A DNA stretch of 64,000 bases, taken from Opisthocomus hoazin (lineage: Eukaryota > Chordata > Aves > Opisthocomiformes > Opisthocomidae). The notes below the pieces were generated by a model. The model was not told the DNA's origin. It made no database searches and saw nothing but the letters and a program-made list of their open reading frames with translations. The number at the start of each line of letters is the position of its first letter. Within the stretch, counting starts at the first letter, position 1. The position numbers were made by a program, and so were the translations under genes. Shown piece by piece: positions 11,301 to 25,300 of this stretch. The DNA lies in NCBI RefSeq assembly GCF_030867145.1, contig NC_134415.1, positions 74,429,300-74,493,299 of the forward strand, read 5' to 3'.

Positions 11301-14300
11301 CGATGGCAAGATCGAATTCACAGAAAAGGGTTCCTGCCCTCCAGCCAACCCCGATTTATAGACTGAGTATGATGTCCATGGTATGGAATATTTCCATTGC
11401 CCATCTTGGCTATCTCACTGGCTGTGCTCCCTCCCAGCTCCTGCACACCTGCTCATCAGTCGAACTTGGGAAACTGTAAAAAGTCCTTAATTTCTCAGCA
11501 ACAACTAAAACCATCACTGTACTATCAACATTCTTCTCATAGTAAATCCAAAACACAGCAGCTACTGGGAGGAAAATTAACTCTATCACAGTCAAAACCA
11601 GGACACTACTGATGATTTTTTCCCCAAAGATGCATAACAGATGTGATAAATACCAGCTGGCAATAACTGTGCCAAAACCAAACAAACCTCATCAACCAGC
11701 CAGATTTTCCCAGGAAGGTCAGTGTTGTAAGTTTTCTCAATCACAGTTGTACAGTGTTGTTTACCATATATTAATAATCTGAATAATATTTTTATCAGTC
11801 AGAATTATTTTTATATTTGAGCCTATAAAGCTTCTTTTGCTCCGTAAAGAAAACAAGTGCATTACATTTCTGTACAAGTCCAGCGTATGTTAATAATATC
11901 AGGACCGAGCTAAGCAATTCATACTAATATACCAAAACAATCTTTATCGATTACTACCAAAAGGCCCTGGCAGATGTCCTTGTATTTGTCTCCTTTTTGA
12001 GTACATTGTAACACCTTCATTAGAAACAACACAGCCCAACTCACAGCACTCCCTTCCATTTAATTCTGTCCTTAAAGGAACATTGCAGAAGTTAGCAAGG
12101 TTACTCAATGCATATCTGGAAGAAGCTCCAATAACATACCAAAGGTCACTGATTCTTTCAATAGGAATGGTTTCATCCCAATGAAGATAAATATGAATGT
12201 ATTAATTGAATTAACTGAAACGTATTCAATTTTTACTCTGAACAGTCTCCTTAATGAGTTATTGTCAGAGGAGCATAAGAATGTTAAAGATCAAGTCTAT
12301 GATAAAGACCTTCAAACTCAACTGTTTGCTACTGAATACATCAATTTTTATCCTATCTGCCATTTTGTCCATGAGCAAAACCAAAAACACTTTATAACGT
12401 CCTTGGATAGAAGTGTCCTAGGCAGCTGATTAAATTTATATTCCAGTGTAGAATGCAAGACTGGATCCCTTCTCTGCAGTAGATAAGTCAGCATAAGAAT
12501 TGTGCTAAATTTAGCATATATTGATAAAATTGTGTTTCATGTTCAGAAATGTGCCTACAACTTGAGTTTGAACAGAGAAATTAAATTAAGCTCTCTTTGC
12601 ATCTCTAAATTTACGTGTCGCATAAATCTGAAAAGACTGATTTGAAACATTAAGATTGGGATTTGGCCTGCCATATTCCAGGGAGTGGAAAACAAGTTTG
12701 ATTTACAGAGGCAGTGCAGGAAGCGATGGCAGTTCTTTTAATGTCTGCCACATTCCTCTTGAGGGTCCTGCTTAGCGGACCTGGTTTGAAAAGCAAGGTC
12801 CTCAGCCTCCTGCTCCTCATCATAAAGGCCAGCCCTGCCCCAGAGGGCCCAAGCTTACACGAGACCTCCCTGTTCCCTTCCTCCTGTCCATTCACCATTC
12901 CTTTCAAGTATTCGCTCCCAGCTGAGGTGCCAGCTTCCCTGATTTTTTCCACCTGAAGAAACATGCATAATTTCAAAAAGGAGAACAACATAAAATGAGA
13001 AAACTTGTTAAGAAGAAGCTTGAAACAGTAGCTAGTATGTTAAATCTTTGTCGGTGACGTGAAAGACTATAAGGACTACTATATCCTCTTCAAGGACTTT
13101 ACTGGCAACTTAGAGCAAATGCATACCATTGATAAAAACAAAAAAAAAAAACCCTTGAGAAAAGGCAAAATGAAATATTAATTAACATAAGAAGGCTTAC
13201 TTCAGAAAATATATTTTGTCAGCCAAAACGCTGGCTCTAAGCTGGAAATGAAGTGACTAAGTACTAAAAGTCTGTGTCTGAGAGGTTCCATAGGGTTACA
13301 TGCTACATCTTGATGCAGATGGTTGGCACAAAACATTCTATAAGGTTACTGTTAACACTTACATGAATTTTCAGCTTGAGTTCTGGCTTTATAATGACCA
13401 GCTGTCTTATTAATTTTCTGTCCTGTGGCGAGCACTGATAGGTTTAGTTCTCTGTTTTGACAGGAAGAGCACACGTGTTGCTTTTTATGTGTCTGGGTAC
13501 TTTCTTGATGTTGGTAAATGCCTTCCTGTCCTGGTAAATTAGCAAGGAACTAGACAGAAATAGCACTTTACAAAGAAAAAGTTATGAGAATTAATAGAAA
13601 CACTAAGATTCATCCCTAACTGAGGATTCATCCAGTTTTCTCCATCTGTGCAGCTAAATACAAGAGAAATGTATTAGATAATATTTTCTAAAACAAGAGA
13701 AAAATATTTTACACTAGGTAGACTCTTAAAGCGTCTTTTACCCAGATATATCTCAGCAGCTTCCAGAAAAGCAGTGAGCAATATGACCGACACTTAACTT
13801 TGTGTGCCTCTCATCTCTACAGGACAATCATATAAGCAGTGGGATGTTCCCACTTCTCCTGCTGCATTTTTTTCTTTGTAAAACAGATCTGTGTTTTCTC
13901 TGCAATTTGTTTCTTTTCTTTAAAATGTAACTTCTCTGCTGCAAAAAAGGTGGATCAAGCTTAAAAAACGATGTTAAAATAAATCATAAGACAACAGAAG
14001 TATTAAAAGAGAGCGCTATATCAGAAGAAAGTACCTTACACTTTTCGTATTGGTCTTCTTACACTGGACTTTTCCATCTTTAACTACTCTTTTGTGCTTG
14101 AAATTTAAATAATATAAAAATCTTTACTGAATGAAAACAATTGATGTAAGAGAGTGGGCTATTGTTAATTTTTCTAATAAAAAGCCACATGTCCCCAACT
14201 GCGTGTTTCCACAGAAGGATAAAAATGTCATGCAAGAGAATATACAAGTGGGTTTAAAGAAAGATAGAATTATCTGGAGATAATTGCTTATAGATATTTT

Positions 14301-17119
14301 TCTGTGTGCCAGTGCACATCTCTACAGAATCTGGAAAATTAATTTCCAAAGAATCAGCAGAGAACCCATCTGTTCAAATATGCTTTTTCACAAGATGCAG
14401 GCAAAACACCCTCTTCTCCATCATACCTTTACAGTAGTTCCAGTCTGGACACACACATGAGGTGGCAGCATTTCTTTTAGGTATTGGTGACCTAAATTAT
14501 TTTCCACATGCTAACAGTTTCCTAGATGGGCAACTACACATAATAAAGGACGCAACAGCTTCATCTCTGTCACATGCGTGTTCACCATTCTCTGCTTACT
14601 TATTTGAACTACTCAGCTTATGCCAGGTTTTACATATACATTAGTTGAAGACTTGCAGGGGTTGAGTCTTTCCAGCTTTGAAGGCGAAGGCAGCATACAG
14701 CTGTAAAATTATAAAACCCAAAAGATACAAGGACCAAAGATCTACCAGGCAGAATCCTAAACCTGTATTTGCCACTCTGTACCACTGACTCATTATTGAC
14801 TGAAAGCTTACTTGGATACCTAGAGGCAAGAGGGTAATTGATTGCATTACTCAGATGAATATCCTGAAATGTTGACGCGATTGTGCACCTTACATAAATC
14901 ACAGTCTTGCCAACCCACAAATTAAAAGGTCATGAGATTATTTTGAAGTTATCAGGCCATTTACTTTTTATTCTTGTTTGGTTCTTCACCTCCCCCCTGC
15001 ACATCCTTCATGTTTATATATGCAACCAAAGCAAGGCAATTTTGGCTTTTTTTTTTTTTTGTCCTTTATAGATCTGAAAATATGCCCCTCTATATCATTA
15101 TCTACAGCTGACAGAAGAAGCCTTTGCTATGTGTACAGTTTCAGAACAAAATTGTTTTGTATGACTTCTTACACAGAAGTCTCAGCAACATAGATTTACC
15201 TCAGCCTTAGCAATGAGGTCTTTAACTTAAAGTAGGACACCATGGGCTTATTCAGTTATTATATTCCATCAGGTTTGTTTGGACCAGAAAATTAAAGCAG
15301 GAATAACAGATATGTTTAAGCTGTATTGTTATTTTGAGTATTTTATAATATTCTCTTAAATGGTGCATCATTACTTTATGAAAATAATTAAACCTGTGTA
15401 TAAACTTAAGGTGTGTATATAATAAATGGTTAGTTTAGCATACTGGTAGAAATAAATAGACTTTTTCTTAAGAGTCTCCATATCTTAAGTATTTAGTTAC
15501 TAAATACTTGCATAATTCAACCATTTAATGAAAATGAGAATTGTGACATAAGTACCTTTGATGGTACACATTCGCAAAAAAATTGAAAACTCACTGTTCA
15601 GAGTTGTAGCTGCAAGCTTACAAATTAAACAGCAGAAACCTGCAAATACCAGTAGGTCAAACTTCTTGCTAACTGTCCTTTCAGTAAAGCTGCTGACTTT
15701 TTGACATCTTCAGAGTTGTCAAAAGGCATTATCACAAAGCTAGCTTAGCCCTTGTAACACTTTCTGTCTATAAAGAATCAGAGAGGGAGGTTGTGCCTAC
15801 GGCTTGAAAATAAGGCATACAGTGATTGCACATGTTTATCTGAGTCAAAGCTGTGACAAGATAAATAAAGGGATTTTTGTACACATGGAAATCTGCAATC
15901 CATAATATTCCCAGCAGAGTGAATGTAAATTGAATTCTTTCCTGGTTTTGCAAGCCTCAGTAATGCTATTTCATAACACACATGTACCAGAACACATCAA
16001 ATATGCAGATAAATAGATAGGCAGTAGAACACAAGAAAGCACAGGTAGATCTCCACATAGGAAGCTTTGTTGACTTTACACCAGAAAAAGCAAAATTATA
16101 AAGTCATTGTATGTCTTGCACATATGCTGCTATATATGCATAGCAGATACATAAAAATGCAATCTTAAAGCATATATTCACTACCAGTATTTTCAAATCT
16201 ATAAAAAAATCTTCCCTGTACATATACCAAGGGCACTCCTACACAGTGCCTCTACTCACATGGAGACACTGGATAGATGCAAATTGCGTGCCGCTTACGT
16301 AAGCCCATGGTAACAGAGACACCAAAGGTTTCGCTGTGCAGTTTTCACACCAATGATACACATCAAGAGCCTTGCTTCATCCCACTGCTTTTTGCACCCT
16401 TCAGCAAACCCTGAGAACTTTGCTTCTGGATGGCCTCAGCCCAAGCCCTGGGAAACCTTTGGACCTACAGATCTTACTACGCTGATGGGACATGAAATCC
16501 CACCAAGGTAAAAAAGCACTAAGGTCCTGACTGTTCTGCTGCACAAAGACTCTTTTCAGCAGTAACATTAAAGAAAACAGGCTTTATGCTATACATGCAG
16601 ACCCGAACAGAAAAGAGGTTCTTAGCAGTCATCATCTGAGCTCTAAAGGCACAAAATGTGTAAAGAGAAGCTTGAAAGCAATTTGTATATGAAAACTACC
16701 ACTGAAAGACACATGAAATAAAGAATATTTAATCAGTTTTTTGATTTAAAAGCACCTAGACAAACTTAATATTAAGCAACTCAATACAAAAAGGAGACAA
16801 AAACTCAACATCTTTGACTGTTCTGTCCTAGCAGACATAAGTCACTCCAATATGATCCAAAATAAGGATTTGCGGCTGATATGAACCACATCAAATGTGT
16901 ACAATTCTCAGAAGAAACTAAAAAATAAAACAGTGTGGCTTTTTTTCTCGGAAGAAATTTTGATAAATACAAACCATTCTAACTTATCTGAAAGAAAAAT
17001 CTATCCAAAATATTTTAAATTTGTAGATTCAAATTAAAATGGTGCCACATTCTGTAACTTTTGATATTTCTACAAGCAATAATGCATTAGGCAGCCATAC
17101 CTTAATACCAGAGACATTA
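8356..17119. other. Long intergenic stretch, no gene recognised
   Basis: About 8.8 kb of AT-rich DNA upstream of the FAM184A promoter. The longest open frames (113 codons minus strand at 12650-12991, 96 codons at 14630-14920) have no recognisable protein similarity. In mammals MAN1A1 lies next to the 5' side of FAM184A, but I saw no MAN1A1 coding exon here. It holds short homopolymers (for example T runs near 15048-15061) and no recognised transposon. Confidence 0.55.
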
Positions 17120-17225
17120 TCAGGTACACTAAGGAAAGTGCCCTTTTGCACGAGAATTAAGAAGCTTGCTTAAGGTCACACAATCAGCCAGACACATCCA
17201 TTAACTGTAACCAAGTCTTCACAAT
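17120..17225 (-). repeat. MIR-like SINE fragment
   Basis: The segment around gcttgcttaaggtcacaca, preceded by 'gaattaagaa', resembles the reverse complement of the MIR core and 3' part (the block that in MIR reads TGTGTGACCTTGGGCAAGT). It is diverged and short, so the assignment is tentative. Confidence 0.45.
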
Positions 17226-18279
17226 CAGTCTACTGCTTCAATTAGTAGTTTGACCTTCCTAGACAAGAAAAATTACAATCTCCTCTGCCACTGAATTATT
17301 CTTTTCATCTGGTAAAACAGAATTAACAGCATGTGTGCTATTCGTGGATGTCATCTATGGACACAGATTTGATACAGATGCTCCTAATATTCTTTCTTCC
17401 CCTTGTATTTCATCTGTATGAATCACTGCCTGGGTAGGCAACATCTGGCCTTTGTTGCCAGAATAGGCCACTTCAGAAGTGAAAAAAAAACCCAAAAACC
17501 AGCGTCAGAATTTCCTGAACAATGCAAATTCTGAACTTAAGGCAAGACAGCTATGTAAAGACCGGGATTAAATCACTTAGACTCCTTGTTATTCAACATA
17601 GTTTATTACATCTTTTGATATAACACACTTTTTCCAGAACTTCTGTAGTTCTTCTGGTCCTTCTTTTTCCCCCAACACCTCTCCAGTGTGTTGGCACATG
17701 GGAATTACAAACCCCAGACCCCAATGCAATTATTTCTCATGTGCTCTCACAAACGATCTGTACGACAGTAGCAACATCTTAGTGTACCTTCTGGTCAGTG
17801 CTCTACCACAGAATCTCATTTGCCCTGTGACCTCAGGCTTGCACTGGCAGTTTGTGTTGGGTTGGCTATTTATCGTACTGTATTAGCATGAATCTCACTC
17901 TAGCAAGTGAGACATTGCTATGCAATATGGATCTCTTCTTGTAATTTACTATTCCACCTATTTCTCTCCTTTGCAAATTCTGAGTAAGGCTCTTCTCGAC
18001 ATCCTTGTCGAGAACAACAGACGTAGCCATGTATTTTTGCAGCTTTCCTCCTTCCTATTTCCGTCTGCCTACAAAGAGTGGAGGCAAAGAAGAGATTTTT
18101 AGAGCAGAAAAAAAAAGAAGCAGTAAAAAGATAAACTACTCCACAGGGAGTACCAAGGACTCTTTGAAAGATGCGTGCAGGGGCTGTTAATCAGGAAACC
18201 AAAGGTGTCCAGCCCCATTCATACGTACACACTCTGGCAGGGCCAGAGCCTAGCAAAGGGCCCTTCTGGCAGGTACCTC
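17226..18279. other. Intergenic DNA immediately upstream of the CpG island
   Basis: About 1 kb with no recognised gene or repeat. GC content climbs sharply only after about 18270. It may hold proximal regulatory sequence for FAM184A, but no specific site is claimed. Confidence 0.5.
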
Positions 18280-19320
18280 TGCCCGTACCCTCAGCACGGT
18301 CGGAGGCCGCCCGGCCGCCGGCCCGCTCACCCCGCGGCCTGCGAGCACCCCGGCGCTCCCTCCCCCCCAAGCCTGCGGGAACGGTGCCGCCCGGCGCTTA
18401 CCGGGCTCACCGCCTGCCGCGGCGCCGCTCGGCCCTGCCGCCTACTGCCGCGAGGGAGAGGGCGGGGGTACGCGGGACCGGCGACACCCCCCAGGCTGCT
18501 CGCTCCCGCGCACCGGGCCGCGGTACCCCCGGCCACCCGCGCCCGCGGCATCCCCAGGCCTCTCCGTGTGGAAAGGCCGGGGGCGGCCCGGCCTCGCACC
18601 CACACCCCGCCCGGCCCGGGCCCGGGAGGGGCGGACCAGCCCCCCCCATTCCCCCGGGCCGGCGAGCGCCCTCGGTCACTGGGCGGCGCGCGCGGCCCCA
18701 GCCGCTCCGGAGGCGGGGCCGGAGAGTGACGCGGCGCCGCGCGGCGTAACCAGCCCGGCGGCAGCTCCGGGAACCGGGCACGGCCGCTCGCCGCCCTAGG
18801 GCCCGGCCCGGCCCCAGCCGGCCCTCCCCGCCCCGACGCCCCCAGGGGCTGAGGCCGCAGCCCGGGAGCAGCCGCCTCGGCAGCGGTTCGCGGCCGGGCC
18901 GCCCTCGGCGCGGCTCCCCGGTCGGGCCGGTGCCGGCGGGGCCCGAGCGGCGGCGGCGGCGGGGTCCGGGCTGCGAAGATGGCGACCCCGGGGATGGGCT
19001 GGCAGCACAGCTACGGCGGCGGCGGCGGCGGCTCGGCGCCCTGCGCGGGGAAGCCCGGCTCGGGGTCAGCCCCGGCGGGGCCGGGCGCCGAGCACAGCCC
19101 GGACCTGCACTTCAAGATGAGCAAGAAGATCGCGCAGCTGACCAAGGTGAGGGGCCGCGGCCGGCGGGCCGGGCTGCCCTGCCAGCCCCGCCGGCAGCCG
19201 TGCTCTGGGCCGTGTGGGACGGAGAGAGCCGGGCGGTGTTCGCTTGCCTTTTGCTGAAGGGAAGGGCTGGTGTCTCAGGTGCCTGGCGGTCTCTGAAACG
19301 CCTCGGGTGGCGAGGGCGAA
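18280..19320 (+). promoter_or_regulatory. CpG island promoter of FAM184A
   Basis: A roughly 1-kb block of very high G+C and dense CpG in otherwise AT-rich DNA, spanning the upstream region, 5'UTR, exon 1 and the start of intron 1. GC-box-like motifs are at 18607-18613 (cccgccc), 18625-18635 (ggaggggcgga), 18681-18686 (gggcgg) and 18709-18720 (ggaggcggggcc). A TGACGCGG motif is near 18727. No TATA box was seen, as expected for a CpG-island promoter with dispersed starts. The transcription start cannot be fixed from sequence alone. A (CGG)5-type run at 18948-18963 lies in the presumed 5'UTR. Long open frames here on both strands are GC artefacts. Confidence 0.85.
18979..19146 (+). CDS. FAM184A: FAM184A coding exon 1
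   Basis: Encodes residues 1-56. It begins MATPGMGWQHSY, followed by six consecutive Gly codons (a GGC repeat), and ends in the conserved MSKKIAQLTK. The donor is AAG|gtgagg at 19147, phase 0. The reading frame is embedded in the CpG island. Residues 1-45 look disordered; the coiled coil starts near SKKIAQL. Confidence 0.95.
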
Positions 19321-22300
19321 GCGGGAGAACATCTCCCGTCTTCTGTTGCCGATTGAGCGGGTTTCACCATGTCATTCCCAGTACAAAAAATACTTTGTGT
19401 TTTTGCTAAAGGCTGGAGTCAAGCTACAAGGCGCTTTACCAGCGTGTTGTAAAGGCTGGTAGGCCCCTTGTTTGCGATGTGATTGTAGCTATGATTTACT
19501 CGGAATAACTTAAAAGATGCTTTGGTGCTGTAGTCTCCCTTGTATGATGCTCAAGCCGTAGGTGCACAGCGCTGCTGGGGAACGAAAGGCAGATTATCTT
19601 TGTTAAAGAGAAAGCAGGAGAATTAATTTCTGCCGAGAATTACATGGCTAAAACATTTAAAGGTAACTTAAAAGCGTTGTAGGAACTGCTAGTATTCTTC
19701 GATTGCATGCTAAAATGGATGAAGGTGACATTTCGTTGGAGCTGAGGCTGAAGAGAATGAAGGCTGCTGGCAGACTCGCAGGGGAGACGGATCATATTTA
19801 TGCATAGTTAATGCACTGTCGACCAATTAAAAATAGTAATTATCGTGGCATACTGTGCACCTTAATGTATTGGAAAACTAATGACTGAGGGGTATATTGT
19901 CTCATCTCTGAATTCATAGTCCAATTTCTTTACGTGTTAACATCAGTGGGACTAAAATTGTAGTTTCATAAGGAGGAAAGCAGAATTAAAATAAGCTGAA
20001 GAATCTCGTTGGCATACAAATAATGAATTAAAATATTAAAGATATTACTACAGACTTGTGCTTCCTGAAAGGTGCAAAAAGCACCTGGAGGCTGTAAATG
20101 TATTTTAGACTTACCTTAAGGCCTAGTGCATATGCAAAACAATAATTTCAAAGAATAATTTTTATTTGTGTGTATGTGTCCTTTGATATATTTCCCTGCC
20201 TTTCTCTAGGAAATTACCCAGCAGTTTATAGCTGATTTCAGAAACAGTGTTCCACTTCTGTTACGAAGTCATTTGTGTATACCCATGTGTTCCACATCAC
20301 TGGGCATGTGCCCTGTGCTGTCTGTTATGTGCCAGATATCTTGAGGAGCATGTGAGTTAAATATGGATTTAAATACGTGATGCTGGAATATTTTGAACTT
20401 CTGTGTTGGAAAACATGAAGAGAGTGAAAGTAGATACTGGGGTTTTTTCATGGGTTTTTTTTTTATGATCCATAGTAAAGTTCTTCTAAAATTCTAGAAA
20501 TTGTGCACATCTGTCTTGCCAAAGAGTTCAGAGTAGTGCCAGATAAGAGCTATGAATTGTCTTCTGCTTGTCTGTTTTAAAACAACTGTAAACTATGTGC
20601 TTCTACAAGGAGCTTAACTGTCAGAGAAGAATTAACTTCACTTTGCAGAAGATTTCTGGGAATGAGCTGCTGCAAAGAGAAAATATTAGGATATTTCTGT
20701 GAAGGTCTTTTGACCAAATTCTGCTGTTCTTTGTCAAATGCTTACTGACTTAATATGTATAGTTTTCCTTTTCAGTAATCTAGGAACTTCTTATTAAGAA
20801 TATCACTTCTTAATTGTGCTTCTCAAATTGTTGAATGTCTTATATATAAAACACCTTCCAACTGTTTTCCTCATTTATTTACTTTTTGTCTTCCAGTTCT
20901 TCTTTAAGACTGCTTTGAAGATACATTAAGTCTCTCAATGGATTTAGGGCTGAAGTCAGGCACTTTACCAGGTCAAAACAAACCCACCAATATAGCACAG
21001 GAAAAGGAAATCTAAATATGCATAGGGCATTGCCAAAGGGATACACATAGTTAAGTTATCCAGACAGCTGCTGTCTTCTAACAAAAGAAATGCGACTCAA
21101 TAGTTTATTTTTGCCTATCCTTGTACAGTTTGTGTTGCGAGCCGTGAGTAGCAGCAGAAGAAAATGCTTTCCCTGCAGAAGATGCAGGTCACTCATGAAG
21201 TGAATGTAAAATTCCAAAATTAGGATCCCTTTGTTATACTTTCACATTACTTAAAGAGAATCTGATGTTCCAGTCAAAACAATACAGGAACACAAGGAAA
21301 AAGGTGAAATTTGTTTAATAACCAAATTTAATCAGTAATTCAGAGTGAAGCAAAATAGGATGCAAATCCATTTCACTAAGCACAGCAGCTCTGAAGTCCT
21401 TAAGTATATTTTTATTTTTGGGGGGGGACTTGCTTGATTTAACTTTAATGTGGTTAATTCACAGGGGAAGGCAAAAGAAGTCGTTACAAATGCAACTTTA
21501 AAAAATAAGATGATACTCCATGTCATGTTTAAAGACTGTGGTAAATTGTAACTGTAGCAATTTTAGGTCTTCCTCTTCAGTATAAGCTCCTTGTTTTTAC
21601 GCGTTTTGAAAAATTTGTGTAGCAGCTTGGGGATAAAGTAGCATCTGACACAAAGATTAAAGCCAGCAAGAAATAAAGTGCGATTATAAGATTGCATACA
21701 TGTGTTTATACTGCTGCATGCTGGAGTGCTAATGCAGTGTTGAATTATGCCTGCTGCAGATAAAAATACGCATATATATTTAATTAGTTTGCATAAGACA
21801 ACTGGAATAGAAAGCAAAAAGCAAGCTGATGCTATGTATCAGTAGGGGAGAGTGGGATTGGTTTTTACAATTGCCGGAAGAGTTCAAGTTCAAGTGTTTG
21901 TTTTGGTGGTTTGTTTGGCTTTTTTTTTTTACTTTTTGTGTAGTATCTTGCAGCTTGAGCCTTTGATTGAGAAATCTGTATCCTAAATGTGTCTGCAAAG
22001 TCTGTTGTACAAGCTTGCTGACATTGTAAATCTTTGACTTTTATGGAAGAATTGCATGATCCACACTGGGATTATGCAATGAGAGTCTTCAGCATTGATT
22101 TGGTTGCACAATATAAGTTGCAGAAATTTTACGTTAACTGGAAGAAGAGTCTGTAAGTGCTATGCAGATGATACGTACCCTACGGTGATTGTTTCTATCT
22201 ATTTAATAAAAAGAAAAAATGGTACAGAACTCAGATGTTTTCCCTTGGTACAGGTGTAGCACTGGATAGTTCAGTTCTGGAAAGGTTCCAGAAAACTCAG

Positions 22301-25300
22301 CTAGTTCAAAGACTAAGACAACAGAGTTATCCAAGACACACCATACTTCAGTAAACAAGAAACTAGAATCTGGAACTCCTGAGACCAGAGTTCTGTTCTG
22401 AACTCTGCTGTGAGCTTGTTGTGCAAATTTGGGAAACTGCTTTTAAAAAAAATAACACCCCCCTCCAGTTTCTCCTTTGTTTTCCTTTCTGTCTTCTTGC
22501 ATTAGAGAGAAGTACTTAGAGAATAGATGCTAATGTAGTAGTTAGTCCAGTGAGTTGCTTCGGGGTGTAGATAATAAATTTATTTCAAAGAACAAAGAGC
22601 AGATTTGATGCTGTTTAATTCAGATGCTTATGCTTCTTATTGTGTTGACTTTTTTGCTGGGATGGTTAAAGGTCTCCCACAGCTGTCACAGAATACAGTG
22701 CTATGGAAGTATGAGCTATAGGGTTTAACTCGCATTAATAACACTTAACAAAAAGTTTCCAGTGAAACTTTGTCAGTTTTTATTTGGTAGTATTCTGCCT
22801 CAGGAAACAAAACAACTAAACTTCTTGCAAAAGGTTCATTGTGTATAGGATTATAAGAAAACTTAAAAGAAGAGCCCTTAAAAATAGAGAAGAATCGAGA
22901 ATCTATAAAACCCTGTAGAGCTGTTTTGATGTTAGCTGTCATCATGTGGTGGTTGATGCCATTTACAGTTTTGTAAAAACTTGGGATTTAGTTTTTCAAG
23001 CAACCTTATGTCATCTCTCCGATGTGTGTTAACATTGGCAGCAGGCCAGTGTTTGCTAGCAGTTCTAGGATTTCATGAAAAGAAATGAAACTGAGCCGGG
23101 TGTGATTTGACTACGTACTCGCATGGCAAAATCTTGGTGTTCGCGTCTGACTGGTAATGTGGGAATAAATGGTATGTTTTGTTATTACATAAAAATAGTT
23201 TTCAGGGACTAGAAGATATGAAAATGTAGTATTAGATATTAAATTCTTTTACATTTCTCTTAAGATATTTAATTTTGGTTTGTGTTAATTATTCTGAAGA
23301 TAGCTGAAGTAAGTCATGTAAGGAGGGAGAGACTGAAGGTAGGAACTGAGAAAGTGACATACAATGTTTCTGAAGCAAGTATCTTAAGATTTTTAATCAT
23401 ACTAGTATAGTCTCTCCATCTTCCCTTTCTCACTCTGTCCATGTGGTGTTCTGACTGTCCTCATTCTGCAGTAGTTATGGCCTTAGCAAGGGATATTCAA
23501 AGAAGTCTTCTGTACCCATGATGGTACAAGGACGAAGATGGGACTGGGTAAAAATGGCCTGTCTTTAATACCATCTGATATAGTTCAGAAAAAGTAAGTA
23601 GAGCTTTCAGTCTTTCAAAATCTTCAGACCTTAAATAAAATCAGCAGATATTGTCTTTATCTGAATACTTGCTTGCTGAAGCACTTAGAATTGCTTTAAA
23701 GCAGCTGTGGCTTCTAATTTAGACCTGAAGAGGTCTTTCTTACCTTCCATGTTTTGTAGGACATAAAATTAGGGAATTTTGTGTTTTAGTTAATATGCTA
23801 TTTGTCTCTGAAAGAAGACATTGGGGATCTTATTAAAAAAAAAAAAAAAGTTGACAGTCCTGATATGAAGTCTGGGAACTCTTATTTAATGCTGTTTTTT
23901 TTCTGAATCAGGACTAGTTGGAAAAAAGTTAATTACTCTGCTACTTTGAAGACCTCAGGACCTTGTATCCCTCAAATGGTTCTTCCATTCATTATCACTG
24001 CACACCTAGAAGGTGAGACTACAGGGGTGCTATGTGGACCTGATATGGAAATATTTTAGAGCTCAGTGTTTCGGTATGTGTGAATTAGGTCAATGTCTTT
24101 ACAGTCTTTTGTCACAAGACAACAAGAAGAAAGAGAGAAGTGGGACAAGAATGAAATATTTTTAATATAAAAAAAAATTTACTCAAATGAAATTCCTTTC
24201 CACACGCACAATCTTAATGGTTGACTACTAACTTGGAGTTCTGACACCACTGACAGCTTACTGTTCGAAAGATATTTTTTGCATGTGTGTGTAATTGGAA
24301 GTGTGATGTTGTTGAAAAACTGTCTGATCACACATTCACATAAGTTACTAGTCTAAAATGCCTCTTTAATGAGCTTGTTCATGTATTAGCTTCTCTGAGA
24401 TTGTTTTGGGGTTTTGGTTTTTTCCTTTTCACATTTTACAAACATCCGAAAGAATAATCAAAATGAAGAGACAAAGAAATTGGAGGAGAGGATGAATAAT
24501 ATGATGTGGTACTTAAGGACATGGTTTAATAGTGGACTTGGCAGTGTTAGGTTTGTAGTTGGACTTAATGATCGTAAGGGTCTTTTCCAACCTAAATGAT
24601 TCTATGATTCAATAAGTGTCCTCTTGCTGTATGCTTATTCTTATTTATTGCTATTACTAAATAATATAGAATTACAAGGAGCTGGAAAACTGTTAGATGT
24701 TGTCACTCTGATATGTACTTCAGCTGCTAAATTTGATACAGCAGTGCATTAAAAATATTTAAAGAAAACCTGAAAGATGAGGATTTTAGTACAAAGTTCA
24801 ATGTTACCAACACGTTAGAATTTAAAAACTAAAGAAGAAAGAACATGAGGCCCATAAATGAGTTCTAATATGACAACATCCATAAAGTTTAAAATCTGTC
24901 AACCTTTAGCTGCTTTTTACATATGGTGATACAAATTCTGTGAAAAAAAATTAAGAAATATTTGAAATTTAGTTTGATTTTTTTGTGGTTTTTTTTTTCC
25001 TGCTCCTGTTACAGTTTTCAGATAAGTACTGCATTATGAAAGAAGGCTTTTGCTATTATATTGATTTGGATACAATCAAGAAAGTGCCAGTTCAGAGTTA
25101 AAAATATAATACTGAAACGCTTTCCTCCAGGTGCAAAAGTTGTAAACAGGAGAGACTTTTATGTATGTTTGGAAAAGAAAATCAACAGTTGAACTCTGTG
25201 TAATTGTACAAGGTATTTATGGATTCATTTCTTTGTACACTTGTAAATTAGCATGGAGATAGCACTTTGAAGTATTTAGTCCTGCAAGAAGTTCTCATTT

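Noticed and set aside
12181..12429. 82-codon open frame with a plausible-looking protein sequence
   Set aside because: Short, AT-rich, no recognised similarity, no nearby splice or promoter context.
8356..18279. Coding exons of the expected upstream neighbour MAN1A1
   Set aside because: Synteny in mammals predicts it on this side, but no glycosidase-like peptide was seen in any frame here.
18171..18799. Several long open frames on both strands in the CpG island (up to 192 codons)
   Set aside because: They are composed of Pro, Arg, Gly and Ala, overlap each other in different frames, and arise from stop-poor GC-rich sequence. None resembles a protein family, and the block is the FAM184A promoter.
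18930..19409. 159-codon open frame overlapping FAM184A exon 1 in another frame
   Set aside because: It starts at GTG, reads through the exon 1 donor into the intron, and is low-complexity Arg and Gly. It is a shadow of exon 1.
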